DNA of 64,000 nt from CAVXZE01 sp964615365 (GTDB lineage: Bacteria > Myxococcota_A > UBA9160 > UBA6930). Position 1 is the stretch's first letter; each line of letters starts with the position of its first letter. Below the pieces are notes generated by a model, which saw only the letters and a list, made by a program, of their open reading frames with translations, was not told where the DNA came from and searched no databases. The translations under genes and the position numbers were made by a program. The DNA lies in NCBI GenBank assembly GCA_964615365.1, contig CAZTOU010000022.1, forward strand, positions 1 to 64,000. The letters are read 5' to 3'. Of the stretch, positions 42,890 to 51,114 are shown in pieces.

Positions 42890-43765
42890 ATGCGCTACGG
42901 GATCGTCCTTCCGAATCTCGGCGGGTGCGGCGATGCGCGCCTGCTCGCGGACCTTGCGCGCCAGGCGGAGGATGCCGGCTGGGATGGCGTCTTCCTCTTC
43001 GACTGCATCCTCAGCAAGGACTGGGATCGCTTCTTCGAGAAGACGTCCGAGATGCGGGGAGTCGCCGACCCCTGGATCGCTCTGACCGCGATGGCGATGG
43101 AGACCGAGCGCGTCCTCCTCGGCCCGATGATCACGCCCGTGACCCGCCGACGGCCCTGGAAGCTCGCGCGCGAGACGGTGACTCTCGACCATCTCTCTCG
43201 CGGGCGGCTCGTCCTGCCCGTCGGCCTCGGTGCCGTCGACGACGGGGGCTTCGCGAAGGTGACCGAGGAGACCGATCTCAAGTGCCGGGCACAGCGCCTG
43301 GACGAGGGCCTCGCAATCCTGGAGGGGCTCTGGAGTGGCGAGCCCTTCAGCTTCCGGGGCGAGCACTTCGAGGTGGACGACCTCCACTTCCTGCCGAAGC
43401 CGGTGCAGTCTCCCCGCATCCCGGTCTGGGTCGTCGCCCTCTGGCCGTACGAGCGCTCGCTGCGGCGCGCCCTGCGCTGGGACGGCATCATCCCCGCGCG
43501 GCGCGAGGGCGTCGTTTCTGAGGATGACCTCCGCAAGATCCGGGCGTACGTCGAGAAGCACCGAGAGAACGAAGGCGACCTGGAGATCGTCTACGAGAGC
43601 GAGACCTCGACCGACGACCGCGATCGCGCACTGGCGTGCGTCCGTCCCTTCGCGGACGCGGGCGTCACCTGGTGGCTCGAATCCGGCTGGACGCGCGTCC
43701 TCAAGCCCCCGCAGACGCTCGACCGCCTCCGCCGCAGGATCGATGCCGGACCGCCGCGTCTGTAG
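42890..43765 (+). CDS. LLM-class flavin-dependent oxidoreductase (second)
   Basis: 291 residues from ATG at 42890 (MRYGIVLPNLGGCGDARLLA is the usual N-terminus). Features: AEDAGWDGVFLFD, LGPMITPVTRRRPWKLARE, then the SRGRLVLPVGLGAVDD loop. GEPFSFRGEHFEVDD and PVQSPRIPVWVVALWP follow. It is a TIM barrel using F420 or FMN and is shorter than the LLM protein at 6486. The substrate is unknown. It occupies, with the PRPP synthetase-like gene, the segment between comM end copies 1 and 2. A 24-bp perfect palindrome follows its stop by two bases. Confidence 0.87.
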   Translation: MRYGIVLPNLGGCGDARLLADLARQAEDAGWDGVFLFDCILSKDWDRFFEKTSEMRGVADPWIALTAMAMETERVLLGPMITPVTRRRPWKLARETVTLDHLSRGRLVLPVGLGAVDDGGFAKVTEETDLKCRAQRLDEGLAILEGLWSGEPFSFRGEHFEVDDLHFLPKPVQSPRIPVWVVALWPYERSLRRALRWDGIIPARREGVVSEDDLRKIRAYVEKHRENEGDLEIVYESETSTDDRDRALACVRPFADAGVTWWLESGWTRVLKPPQTLDRLRRRIDAGPPRL

Positions 43766-43767
43766 TG

Positions 43768-43791
43768 GCCACGGCGGTGCACCGCCGTGGC
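43768..43791. repeat. 24-bp perfect palindrome after the LLM gene
   Basis: GCCACGGCGGTG (43768-43779) is followed directly by its exact reverse complement CACCGCCGTGGC (43780-43791). It begins two bases after the LLM stop. There is no T-tract, so it is not a classical intrinsic terminator. It could stop transcription weakly in both directions, protect the mRNA end, or be a protein or recombination site. Confidence 0.6.
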
Positions 43792-43864
43792 AAAGAAAAC
43801 TGGCGGTAGCCGGGGGTCGTCAATCGATGGCGAGCTCCGAGCCGCGAACCGATCGGGAGGGATC

Positions 43865-44953
43865 ATGAGCGATCGCTTCTTCGAGTTCTTCATCACTCCG
43901 GAGATGTTCGACCGCACCAAGCTCCGGGAGCTCGCCGGTCCCAACGGGTGGCTGTTGTTCGTCGCCTGCAACGCCGGCATCGAGATGGCGCGCCAGGTCA
44001 AGGACGAGTACGAGTCGCTCCTGGGCGAGAAGGGCAGCCAGCTGGGGGACGTGCCGCTGCTGGGCACCGAGGAGCAGTCGATCACCCGGGTGTTCGATGA
44101 CACCGAGTCATGTCCGCGGATCGATCTCCACGTGGCGGGCTCCGACGCATTCGTCTTCCAGTGCGCCCACGAGAACGTCCAGCAGCTCCTGCAGGTCTGC
44201 CGGACGCTCCGGGCTCATCGCGCCAAGACGATCACGGTCGTGCTGCCGTACATGCCCTACTCGCGGCAGGACAAGCCGACCTTCCTGAAGCGCGAGGCGA
44301 CGCTCGCGAGCCTCTTCGCCGACCAACTGCGCGTGGCGGGCGTGGACATCGTCCTGACCTACCACCCGCACACGATGGCTCTCGACGGCTTCTACGAGCC
44401 GGCGATGAAGTTCGTCGCGCTGAGCGGCATCGACCTGTTCATCCAGATCTTCGAGCCCTTCCGCGACAAGAAGGACGTGATCGCAGTCAGCACCGACGCC
44501 GGTGGAGCGAAGTTCACCGTCCACTTCGCCAATGCGATGGGCATCACCTACGCGATCACCAGCAAGTTCCGCGACCACCGGGGCAATGCGGACCTGCTGG
44601 GCGTCGTCGGCGACACGGAAGGAAAGCGCGTGGCGCTGGTGACGGACGACGAGGCGGTCACTGGCTCCTCGATCCTCAAGACGGTCGAGACGCTGCACGA
44701 CCGCTACGGGATCGAGGAGACGCACGTGGCGATCTCCCACGCCAAGCTGGACGAAAAGAGTCTGAAGGGCTTCGTCCGGGCCCACGAGAAGTGCGGCCTC
44801 GCGAAGCTCCACGTGACGGATACGGTGCCGCAGCGGCTGGCGTTCAGCGAGCTCGATTTCGTCGTGACTCACCGCCTGGCGCGGCGCTTCGCGACGACGA
44901 TCAACCGGCTCCACTACAACCAGTCGGTGAGCGAGCTGTTCTACAAGCTGTGA
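43865..44953 (+). CDS. Ribose-phosphate pyrophosphokinase-like protein
   Basis: 362 residues from ATG at 43865, with GGGAGGG just upstream. PRPP synthetase features are RIDLHVAGSDAFVFQ, VVLPYMPYSRQDKPTF (flexible-loop region), DIVLTYHPHT and the PRPP-binding loop VTDDEAVTGSSI. The family makes 5-phosphoribosyl pyrophosphate from ribose 5-phosphate and ATP. At 362 residues it is longer than the usual 310-320. The PRPP loop ends in Ser rather than Thr, so it is a divergent paralogue. It may be a true synthetase or a related phosphoribosyl enzyme. Confidence 0.85.
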   Translation: MSDRFFEFFITPEMFDRTKLRELAGPNGWLLFVACNAGIEMARQVKDEYESLLGEKGSQLGDVPLLGTEEQSITRVFDDTESCPRIDLHVAGSDAFVFQCAHENVQQLLQVCRTLRAHRAKTITVVLPYMPYSRQDKPTFLKREATLASLFADQLRVAGVDIVLTYHPHTMALDGFYEPAMKFVALSGIDLFIQIFEPFRDKKDVIAVSTDAGGAKFTVHFANAMGITYAITSKFRDHRGNADLLGVVGDTEGKRVALVTDDEAVTGSSILKTVETLHDRYGIEETHVAISHAKLDEKSLKGFVRAHEKCGLAKLHVTDTVPQRLAFSELDFVVTHRLARRFATTINRLHYNQSVSELFYKL

Positions 44954-45006
44954 GAGTTGGCTCCCCAGTCTCCTAGAGAGTCAAGAGCAGCGGTCTGAGG
45001 CATTCC

Positions 45007-45048
45007 CTACATCACCTCCTCCCGCAGGTCCACCGCCTCGGCGACGTC
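45007..45048 (-). repeat. comM 3'-end copy 2
   Basis: On the minus strand it reads PDVAEAVDLREEVM and a stop. It is collinear with the intact comM end (AAMAEAVDLREEVA and the same stop position). A 26-base stretch (45014-45039) is identical to 48149-48174. Homology ends about 15 codons from the stop. No other part of comM is present here. Confidence 0.8.
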
Positions 45049-45202
45049 TGGTCGAGGAGATCTACGAGCCGCAACCCTGAGATCAATCACGGCCCGAGGT
45101 GGGTGGGGGCCATTGATCGCCCCCAGCGCTACCTTCTCCCCGACTAGGGGACGAGGAACATCATCCGGATCTTCGTCAGTTCCGTCATCACCGGTTGCTC
45201 TC

Positions 45203-45751
45203 ATGCGCGGTACGATCCAGCGATTTAGGGACGCCATCGAGGATCACAGGCGCAAGCTGCTCGACGAGGAGGCGCTTCGCCGTACGATCGACCACCTGGT
45301 AGCCGACGGAGAGCTGACGACCGCGCGCGCCAACGATCTTCGAGACAATCTCGCCGACACCATTCAGGAGTCGGAGTACGTACTGAAGCATCTCAGCGCT
45401 CATTTGGGGATCGCGGCGATTTTCGCCTTTGACACCATTCCACTCCCACTTGGCACCCTGAGCCGCGTTCTCTGGGTCGCCGGAAGCCGGATCTACGAGT
45501 CCTTCTGGGGGACGCCGGAGCGAGCCAAGGTACACTCCGTTGGTGTTCTCCTCATTGCCGCGATGCCCCTATTCATCGGCTACCTGGCCTACGTCTTCAA
45601 GCTGCGTCAGGTCAGCGAGGAAGCAGCCTATCTGTATGCAAATCGGGCTGTCTACGCTCGCCGAGGAACCACCCTCGCCAAGGTCTTCGAGTCGAAGCCC
45701 GCGTTCTTGGCCAAAGTGGCCGGCTGGTTCGTGCCGTTGACCATCGTGTGA
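45203..45751 (+). CDS. Membrane-associated protein of unknown function
   Basis: 182 residues from ATG at 45203 (MRGTIQRFRDAIEDHRRK); no clear ribosome site. The N-terminal 70 residues are helical and charged (HLVADGELTTARANDLRDNL). Two hydrophobic segments follow at about residues 75-100 and 113-132. A basic C-terminal region ends in a short hydrophobic tail (VAGWFVPLTIV). I do not recognise the family. It is the first gene of the segment between comM end copies 2 and 3. Confidence 0.65.
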   Translation: MRGTIQRFRDAIEDHRRKLLDEEALRRTIDHLVADGELTTARANDLRDNLADTIQESEYVLKHLSAHLGIAAIFAFDTIPLPLGTLSRVLWVAGSRIYESFWGTPERAKVHSVGVLLIAAMPLFIGYLAYVFKLRQVSEEAAYLYANRAVYARRGTTLAKVFESKPAFLAKVAGWFVPLTIV

Positions 45752-45837
45752 GTCGAAAACCCACCCGCTCTCGGTCCGCCTGGCGGAAACTCCCTCGGAG
45801 GTGCGCGCGGAGCCGTCGGGACTCAAAGGAGAAGATC

Positions 45838-46275
45838 ATGTCCACGGGAGAAAACAAGGCGATCTATCTGCGCACCCTCGACGAAATCTGGAGCCAGGGC
45901 AGGGAGGAGGTCTACGACGAGCTCTACTCGCCCGAGGCCACCCATCACGACGGGGAGGTCCAGATGGAGGGCACGGCTCTCGAGCGCCGAAAGCAGAGGC
46001 TCCGCATGTACCGCCGGGCGGCACCCGACTTGGCCTTCGAGCCGGTGGTGCTCCTTGCCGAAGGCGATCTCGTGGCTTGCTACTACAAGGGCAGGGGGAC
46101 CCACACCGGCGAGATCCTGGGCACGCCCCCGACGGGAAAGCGCTTCGAGTTCAAGGGGGTGGACATCGTGCGCATCCGCGACGGCAAGATCGTGGAGGGC
46201 TGGGACGTTCCCGACCTCCTCGGTGTGATGGGGCAGCTGGGCCTTCTCCCGATCCCGAAGCCGACCAGCGCCTGA
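45838..46275 (+). CDS. SnoaL-like ester cyclase/polyketide-cyclase-fold protein
   Basis: 145 residues from ATG at 45838, with AAGGAG seven bases upstream. It has the small alpha+beta cone fold of the SnoaL/NTF2-like family: YDELYSPEATHHDGEVQMEG, RRKQRLRMYRRAAPDLAFEP, then TGKRFEFKGVDIVRIRDGKI, then GWDVPDLLGVMGQLG. The spacing 'FEFKGVDI-R--DGKIVE-W' is characteristic. These proteins are often cyclases, isomerases or simply ligand binders. Function not predictable further. Confidence 0.85.
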   Translation: MSTGENKAIYLRTLDEIWSQGREEVYDELYSPEATHHDGEVQMEGTALERRKQRLRMYRRAAPDLAFEPVVLLAEGDLVACYYKGRGTHTGEILGTPPTGKRFEFKGVDIVRIRDGKIVEGWDVPDLLGVMGQLGLLPIPKPTSA

Positions 46276-46430
46276 CCTCCTCGTCGGTCAGGTTACCGAG
46301 AAATGGGTTCGAGTGACCACTACACCTGCACGGATCATGGGATCTCGTCGGGAGACGGCGGGCTCTGAGTTCGAGATCCGCGCATCCATGAGCTCTATTG
46401 CACGGTGTAGGATTGGCCGATGGTATCCTG

Positions 46431-47390
46431 CTATCGGACCATGGCCTCGAGGAGCTCCAACTCGAGTGCTTCCGCGTCCACAGAGGCCAACAAGCCCTCG
46501 GGCAGCGGCATGAAGCTCCCGTCATGGCCGAAGTCGGTGTTGCCGAGGATCGGGAACCCGTAAGGCTTCGTGATCTTGAGCAGCTCGCTCCTAGTGTCGG
46601 CCTTCAGTCTATCAGCCTCTTCCTCGGTGGGCGGACCGACTAGCTTTCCCACGACCATTCCAGCGACGTTACGGAAGAATCCCTCCGCTTCGAGTCTACG
46701 GAATCTCTCGGTAATCTGGCTGGCGTTCAGGGCCACGGCTTCCCAGAAGAGAACGATCTGCTCGAATGACGGCCAGTACTGACGCCTCGCATGCTCTGCG
46801 ACGACGGTGAAGAATCCGCCGACGAGCCTCCCTTGGGCCGCTCCCGACCTCCAGCATTCCCAGAGCGTTCTCTGCGGGAGAACGCCCACTGGCTCAGCGG
46901 ACAGGCAGCAGCGTCGGAACAGATCCACGTTGTAGCCGAATGCGGCCTGCCCTTCCTCGGCACCGAAGCCGCACATCAGCTCCATCCCGTGGAGCGTGAT
47001 GATTCCGGCCTGTGAGACCATGGCCATGTGGAGATGCGTGATGTCGCTCTGTCCCGAGAAGAGGGTCGGATGCCTGCGAATCGCCTCGTAGTCCAGCAAT
47101 CCGAGAAGATCCGATGAGCCGCCGCCCCCGGTGAGGCATAGGATCGCCTTGATGTCGGGGCGCCGGAACATGTCCATGATCTCGGCTGCGCGATCCTTCG
47201 CCGAGGCCCTCTCGTTACCGGGTCGAACCCGAACGTTGGGTCCGACTTCCACGCGGAAGCCCATCTCGCGGAGGACACCGACTCCCCGGGTGTAGGTCTC
47301 TTCATCGTCGAGGGGTAGAGCCGGCGCTACGATGCCAACCCAATCACCAGGACGGAGCCGGTCCGGCTTCAGCAGGTCACGCTTCGTCAA
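46431..47390 (-). CDS. S66-family LD-carboxypeptidase-like protein
   Basis: 319 residues. The only suitable start is TTG at 47390, with no ribosome site. It opens RPGDWVGIVAPALPLDDEE, the typical S66 N-terminus. The nucleophile Ser is in FSGQSDITHLHMAM, the Glu in IVLFWEAVALN, and the His in NTDFGHDGSFMPLPEG. S66 members cut L,D-bonds in peptidoglycan tetrapeptides or degrade microcin C-like compounds (MccF). GQSD in place of the common GYSD, and the local context, leave the subclass open. The local GC content looks lower than in the neighbourhood. Confidence 0.85.
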   Translation of the reverse strand: MTKRDLLKPDRLRPGDWVGIVAPALPLDDEETYTRGVGVLREMGFRVEVGPNVRVRPGNERASAKDRAAEIMDMFRRPDIKAILCLTGGGGSSDLLGLLDYEAIRRHPTLFSGQSDITHLHMAMVSQAGIITLHGMELMCGFGAEEGQAAFGYNVDLFRRCCLSAEPVGVLPQRTLWECWRSGAAQGRLVGGFFTVVAEHARRQYWPSFEQIVLFWEAVALNASQITERFRRLEAEGFFRNVAGMVVGKLVGPPTEEEADRLKADTRSELLKITKPYGFPILGNTDFGHDGSFMPLPEGLLASVDAEALELELLEAMVR

Positions 47391-47531
47391 GTCAGGTCAC
47401 TCTCTTGGCCGATCTCGCCGTGGGCGAGCGGCCGGCGGGGTGGGTACGCCTCTTCGAAACGGTCCCGTGACGAGATTACCCCTTCCGCGAGCCCCAACGC
47501 GGACGACGCCACGGAGGGCGGTTCCGAGAGC

Positions 47532-47921
47532 TCAGTACGGCCACTCTTCCAAGAGACAGAAGCCATTCCCGAAAGGGTCGCTCAGGGTGGCCTCTTTGAA
47601 GGATCCGTACGTGTTGATCCCTCTCTCCAGCCTCGCTCCTGCCTCCTCTGCTCGAGCGACGGCCGCCTCTATGTCATCGACAACGAAGTCCACGTGAACC
47701 GGGGTCCAATGCCGTCGGTAGTCTCGCGCGCTGATGCTGCCCGGGCCTGGGGAGCTGCCCGCGGGTTTGACGGCCAGGTAGATCGTCGAGGAAGCACCTC
47801 GCATCTCGGCCGTCGAATCCTCGAAGAGGCGCCGAGTCAGCGTTAGGCCGATCGCGCGGCGGTAGAACTCCACGGCTTTCTCCAGGTCGTCGACGTCGAC
47901 ATTGACGATGAGGCGCACCAT
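47532..47921 (-). CDS. VOC-superfamily protein (glyoxalase/bleomycin-resistance fold)
   Basis: 129 residues from ATG at 47921. Two beta-alpha-beta-beta-beta units are visible: VNVDVDDLEKAVEFYRRAIG, then VHVDFVVDDIEAAVARAEEA, and the ending LSDPFGNGFCLLE. Metal-ligand His and Glu positions are plausible at HVDF and CLLE. Members are lyases, dioxygenases or binding proteins. Substrate unknown. It converges toward the S66 gene side of the cargo segment and is followed by a 220-base gap before comM. Confidence 0.87.
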   Translation of the reverse strand: MVRLIVNVDVDDLEKAVEFYRRAIGLTLTRRLFEDSTAEMRGASSTIYLAVKPAGSSPGPGSISARDYRRHWTPVHVDFVVDDIEAAVARAEEAGARLERGINTYGSFKEATLSDPFGNGFCLLEEWPY

Positions 47922-48141
47922 GCCCAGAACAGTATGGTGTTTCTTCCCCGGTCTCTCCAGGTCGGGTCGCGTCAGACGATCCCAGCGTGCCGTCAGAGAT
48001 GCAGGCGGCTAGCGCGATTGGTTGCCTGTTCTCCGAACTCGTCCGCTGCTGGAGTTGCCCCGCTTTCGTGGATACCTCATCACTGGGGAGAGAGGAGTCC
48101 ACGAACCCGGGGCTGCTCGACGCGTCATCTCATCCCGGTTC

Positions 48142-49668
48142 CTATGCTACCTCCTCCCGCAGGTCCACCGCCTCCGCCATCGCCGCCGGACCGACGCGGT
48201 CGTCTCCGGACAGATCGGCGACGGTACGGGACACGCGCAGCACCCGGTGCGCGGCACGGGCAGAGAGGGCCAGACGCTCGACCGCCTTTGCCAGAAGCGC
48301 GCGCGCCTCGGGTGTGAGCGCCACCGCCGCCCCCAGTGCGCCGATGGGGATCTCGGCGTTGGTGGACACCCCGAACTCGGCCAGCCGCTGCGCCTGCCGA
48401 AGGCGCGCCGCCGCGACCCGCGCCCGCACCGAGGCGCTGTCGGGAGCGTCGCCGGGGCCGTCGAGTTCGCTCCAGGAGACCTCGGGGACGCTCACGTGGA
48501 GATCGATCCGATCGCGGAGGGGGCCGGAGAGGCGCGCCGCGTAGCGGGCGACGCTGGCATCGTCGCAGCGGCAGTCCCGGCGCTCCGAGAGCCGCCAGCC
48601 GCAGGGGCAGGGGTTCGCGGCCGCCGCGAGCTGGAAGTGCGCGGGGAACTCCGCGGTGCCCTGGGCCCTGGCGATCCGCACCCGCCGCTCCTCGATCACC
48701 TGGCGGAGCGACTCCAGGCTGCGCCGCTCGAACTCCGGAAGCTCGTCGAGAAAGAGGACGCCGCGGTGGGCCAGAGAGACCTCACCGGGCCGCGGTGGCG
48801 AGCCACCCCCGAGGAGCCCCGCCCGGCTGGCGGTGTGATGGGGAGCCCGGAACGGGCGCTCGCGGATCAGCGGCGCGTCTCGGTCGAGGCGGCCGGTGAC
48901 GCCGTGGATCCGCGTCACCTCGAGCGCCTCCTCGAAGTCGAGCGTCGGGAGGAGACCCGGGAGGCTACGGGCCAGGAGCGTCTTGCCAGTGCCGGGCGGG
49001 CCCAGGAGGAGCAGACCGTGCCCCCCCGCCGCCATGATCTCGAGGGCCCGCTTGGCCCGCGCCTGGCCCCGGACGTCGCGCAGATCGATTCGGAAGCCCG
49101 CGTCGGCCGCGTCGGGAGGGGATCCCGCGGCGGTGATCTTCGGAGCGGCGGCCAGCGGCCTTCCGGCGCCGAGGGACTCCACCACCGACGCCAGATCGTC
49201 TGCGATCCGGACGTCGACGCCGGGAGCTAGGCCCGCCTCCGGTCCGTTCTCGCGGGGAACGATCACGCGCCGGACCCCCGCCGCAGCCAGACACAGGGTT
49301 CGCGCCAGAGCACCCCGCACGGCGCGGAGCCGACCGTCCAGGGCCAGCTCTCCCACCAGCGCGAGGCCCGTGAGGCGCTCGGCCGGGAGGACCTCGGCGG
49401 CGGCGAGGATCCCGATCGCAATCGGGAGGTCCAGACCCGCGCCGCTCTTTCGGACCCCCGCGGGGGCCAGATTCACGGTGATCCTTCGCAGTGGGAAGGA
49501 CTTGCCGATCGCCGAGATGGCGGCTCGCACGCGGGCCGCGCTCTCCCGGACCGCTGCTTCCGGGAGACCGACGATGTCGATCCGCGGGAGCTGGGAGCTG
49601 ATCCGAACCTCCACCTCGATCGGAATGCCGTCGACACCCGAGAGGGAGGCCCCCAGAATGCGAGACAC
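48142..49668 (-). CDS. comM: YifB/ComM-family Mg-chelatase-like AAA+ ATPase
   Basis: 508 residues from GTG at 49668, with GGAG upstream; typical family length is about 505-510. The N-terminal ChlI-type region reads SRILGASLSGVDGIPIEVEV and RIDIVGLPEAAVRESAARVR, followed by ITVNLAPAGVRKSGAGLDLP. The AAA+ core has Walker A GPPGTGKTLLARSLPG, Walker B GVLFLDELPEF, AAAANPCPCGW and a Cys cluster (CRCDD). A C-terminal Mg_chelatase_C helical part follows. ComM is a helicase that promotes branch migration during natural transformation. The last 18 codons occur again as displaced copies at 42705 and 45007. Confidence 0.93.
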   Translation of the reverse strand: MSRILGASLSGVDGIPIEVEVRISSQLPRIDIVGLPEAAVRESAARVRAAISAIGKSFPLRRITVNLAPAGVRKSGAGLDLPIAIGILAAAEVLPAERLTGLALVGELALDGRLRAVRGALARTLCLAAAGVRRVIVPRENGPEAGLAPGVDVRIADDLASVVESLGAGRPLAAAPKITAAGSPPDAADAGFRIDLRDVRGQARAKRALEIMAAGGHGLLLLGPPGTGKTLLARSLPGLLPTLDFEEALEVTRIHGVTGRLDRDAPLIRERPFRAPHHTASRAGLLGGGSPPRPGEVSLAHRGVLFLDELPEFERRSLESLRQVIEERRVRIARAQGTAEFPAHFQLAAAANPCPCGWRLSERRDCRCDDASVARYAARLSGPLRDRIDLHVSVPEVSWSELDGPGDAPDSASVRARVAAARLRQAQRLAEFGVSTNAEIPIGALGAAVALTPEARALLAKAVERLALSARAAHRVLRVSRTVADLSGDDRVGPAAMAEAVDLREEVA

Positions 49669-49724
49669 GGAGATCTCCGCGGGACCGAGGGGTGGGGGGA
49701 TCCGGAGGGCGAGGCGCACGAGTT

Positions 49725-49757
49725 GAAGGCAGGGCCTGCCTCGCAGGCCCTGCCTTC
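49725..49757. repeat. Strong hairpin upstream of comM
   Basis: GAAGGCAGGGCCTGC (49725-49739) and its perfect complement GCAGGCCCTGCCTTC (49743-49757) are separated by CTC. They lie 57 bases upstream of the comM start, in the gap to the divergent M28 gene. A 15-bp stem with a 3-base loop is far stronger than expected by chance. It could be a REP-like element, an attenuator in the comM leader, or a terminator lacking a T-tract. Confidence 0.65.
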
Positions 49758-49920
49758 CACCTTTGAGAAGCCCCGCCAGGGATGGGGCATCCACTCATTT
49801 AGGTGGTATCCGGGCGCAAAATGTGTCAGCGATACCACGCCGCGCCTGAAAAACTTGTGGTTCAAGAATGGAGCGGCAGCGCCCCCATGATGGTGTAAGA
49901 ATCCCCTCCGGGAGGAAACC

Positions 49921-51084
49921 ATGCTTCGATCGATCGGGATTCTCTGCGGACTGGCGGGCCTTCTCGGCCTCGCTTGCGAAAGTCCCGCACCTCCGCCCCC
50001 GGAGCCGGCGCAGGATCCGTCTCACTTCTCCGGAGAGCGGGCCTGGGAGCATCTGAAGAGCCTGGTGGAGATCGGGCCTCGCGCCTCGGGCACCCCTGGG
50101 GCCGACGAGGCGCGGAGCTACATCCGCGCGCAGCTCGAGGTCATCGGCCTGGAGCCGGCCCCCCACTCCTTCGTCATCGAGAACGAGCTCGAGGACGGGG
50201 CGGTGGAGGAGAGCAGCTACGAGACGATCGTGGCGGTGGTGCCCGGCGAGACCGAAGACATCGTGGTCCTCGCCGCGCCCTTCGATTCGAAGCACTTCGA
50301 GAGCTTCACCCATCTCGGAGCCAACAACGGCGCTTCCGGCGCCGCGCTGCTTCTGGAGCTGGCGCGGGTGCTCCGCGCCGATCCGATTCCCTATACCGTC
50401 TGGCTCGCCTTCCTGGACGGCGAGGCCGCCGCGGCCGAGGAGGCAGGGGCCGAGCAGGGCTTGCTGGGAAGCCGCACGCTGGTGAGCGAGATCCAGGAGG
50501 CTGGCCTGCTCTCGCGTCTCCGTCTGGTGGTGTACTTCAATCAGGTCGCCGACCGGGATCTCACGATCGCCCGGGACCTTCTCTCCGACCGGATGGTTCG
50601 CGAGACGTTCCGTCGCGAGGCCCGGTCGCTCGACCACGAGTCGGTCTTCCCGGTGGATATCCCCTTTTCGCGTCCCCCCGGTGGACACACCGTCTTCCAG
50701 TCCGTCGGCTTCCGCCGCGTGATGAGCGTCATCGACGACCGCTACGGAGGTGACGAAGCACCCGGGGTCTACTGGCAGACCGAGGAGGACACCTTGGAGC
50801 AGTGCGATCCCACCAGCCTCGAGATCGTGGGTACCGTCACCAATGCGGGGCTCCGGAAGGTGGCGGCACTCTTCCGGAAGGTGGATCGCTACAGCAAGAA
50901 GCCGGTTCCCGCCCCGGAGGAGGAGGTCGCCGAGCCGGCCGAGTCCGAGGAGGCGGCCGAGTCCGCCGACCCGGGTGAGTCCGAGGAGGTGGCCGAGCCG
51001 ACGGAGCCGGCCGAGCTCGTCGAGCCGGTGGCGACGCCCGAGCCAATCGGCACTCCCGAGGAGGCGGCGCTCCCGTCGCCCTGA
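49921..51084 (+). CDS. Degenerate M28-family (glutaminyl-cyclase-like) lipoprotein
   Basis: 387 residues with a lipobox LLGLAC (Cys 19). The fold is clearly M28: HLKSLVEIGPRASGTPGADE, then THLGANNGASGAALLLELAR, AFLDGEAAAAEEAG and YWQTEEDTLEQCDPTSL. Active relatives have GANDGASG and YWHTxEDT. Here the zinc-ligand Asp is Asn 136 and the zinc-ligand His is Gln 286, while Glu 168 remains. APFDSK also replaces AHxDS/T. The protein is therefore predicted not to be an active zinc peptidase or cyclase. A C-terminal Glu/Pro/Ala-rich tail (about 325-387) is low-complexity. Followed 30 bases later by a VWA protein. SD GGGAGG is upstream of the ATG. Confidence 0.85.
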   Translation: MLRSIGILCGLAGLLGLACESPAPPPPEPAQDPSHFSGERAWEHLKSLVEIGPRASGTPGADEARSYIRAQLEVIGLEPAPHSFVIENELEDGAVEESSYETIVAVVPGETEDIVVLAAPFDSKHFESFTHLGANNGASGAALLLELARVLRADPIPYTVWLAFLDGEAAAAEEAGAEQGLLGSRTLVSEIQEAGLLSRLRLVVYFNQVADRDLTIARDLLSDRMVRETFRREARSLDHESVFPVDIPFSRPPGGHTVFQSVGFRRVMSVIDDRYGGDEAPGVYWQTEEDTLEQCDPTSLEIVGTVTNAGLRKVAALFRKVDRYSKKPVPAPEEEVAEPAESEEAAESADPGESEEVAEPTEPAELVEPVATPEPIGTPEEAALPSP

Positions 51085-51114
51085 GGGACGCCGCGTGGTC
51101 TATAGTCAGCCACC

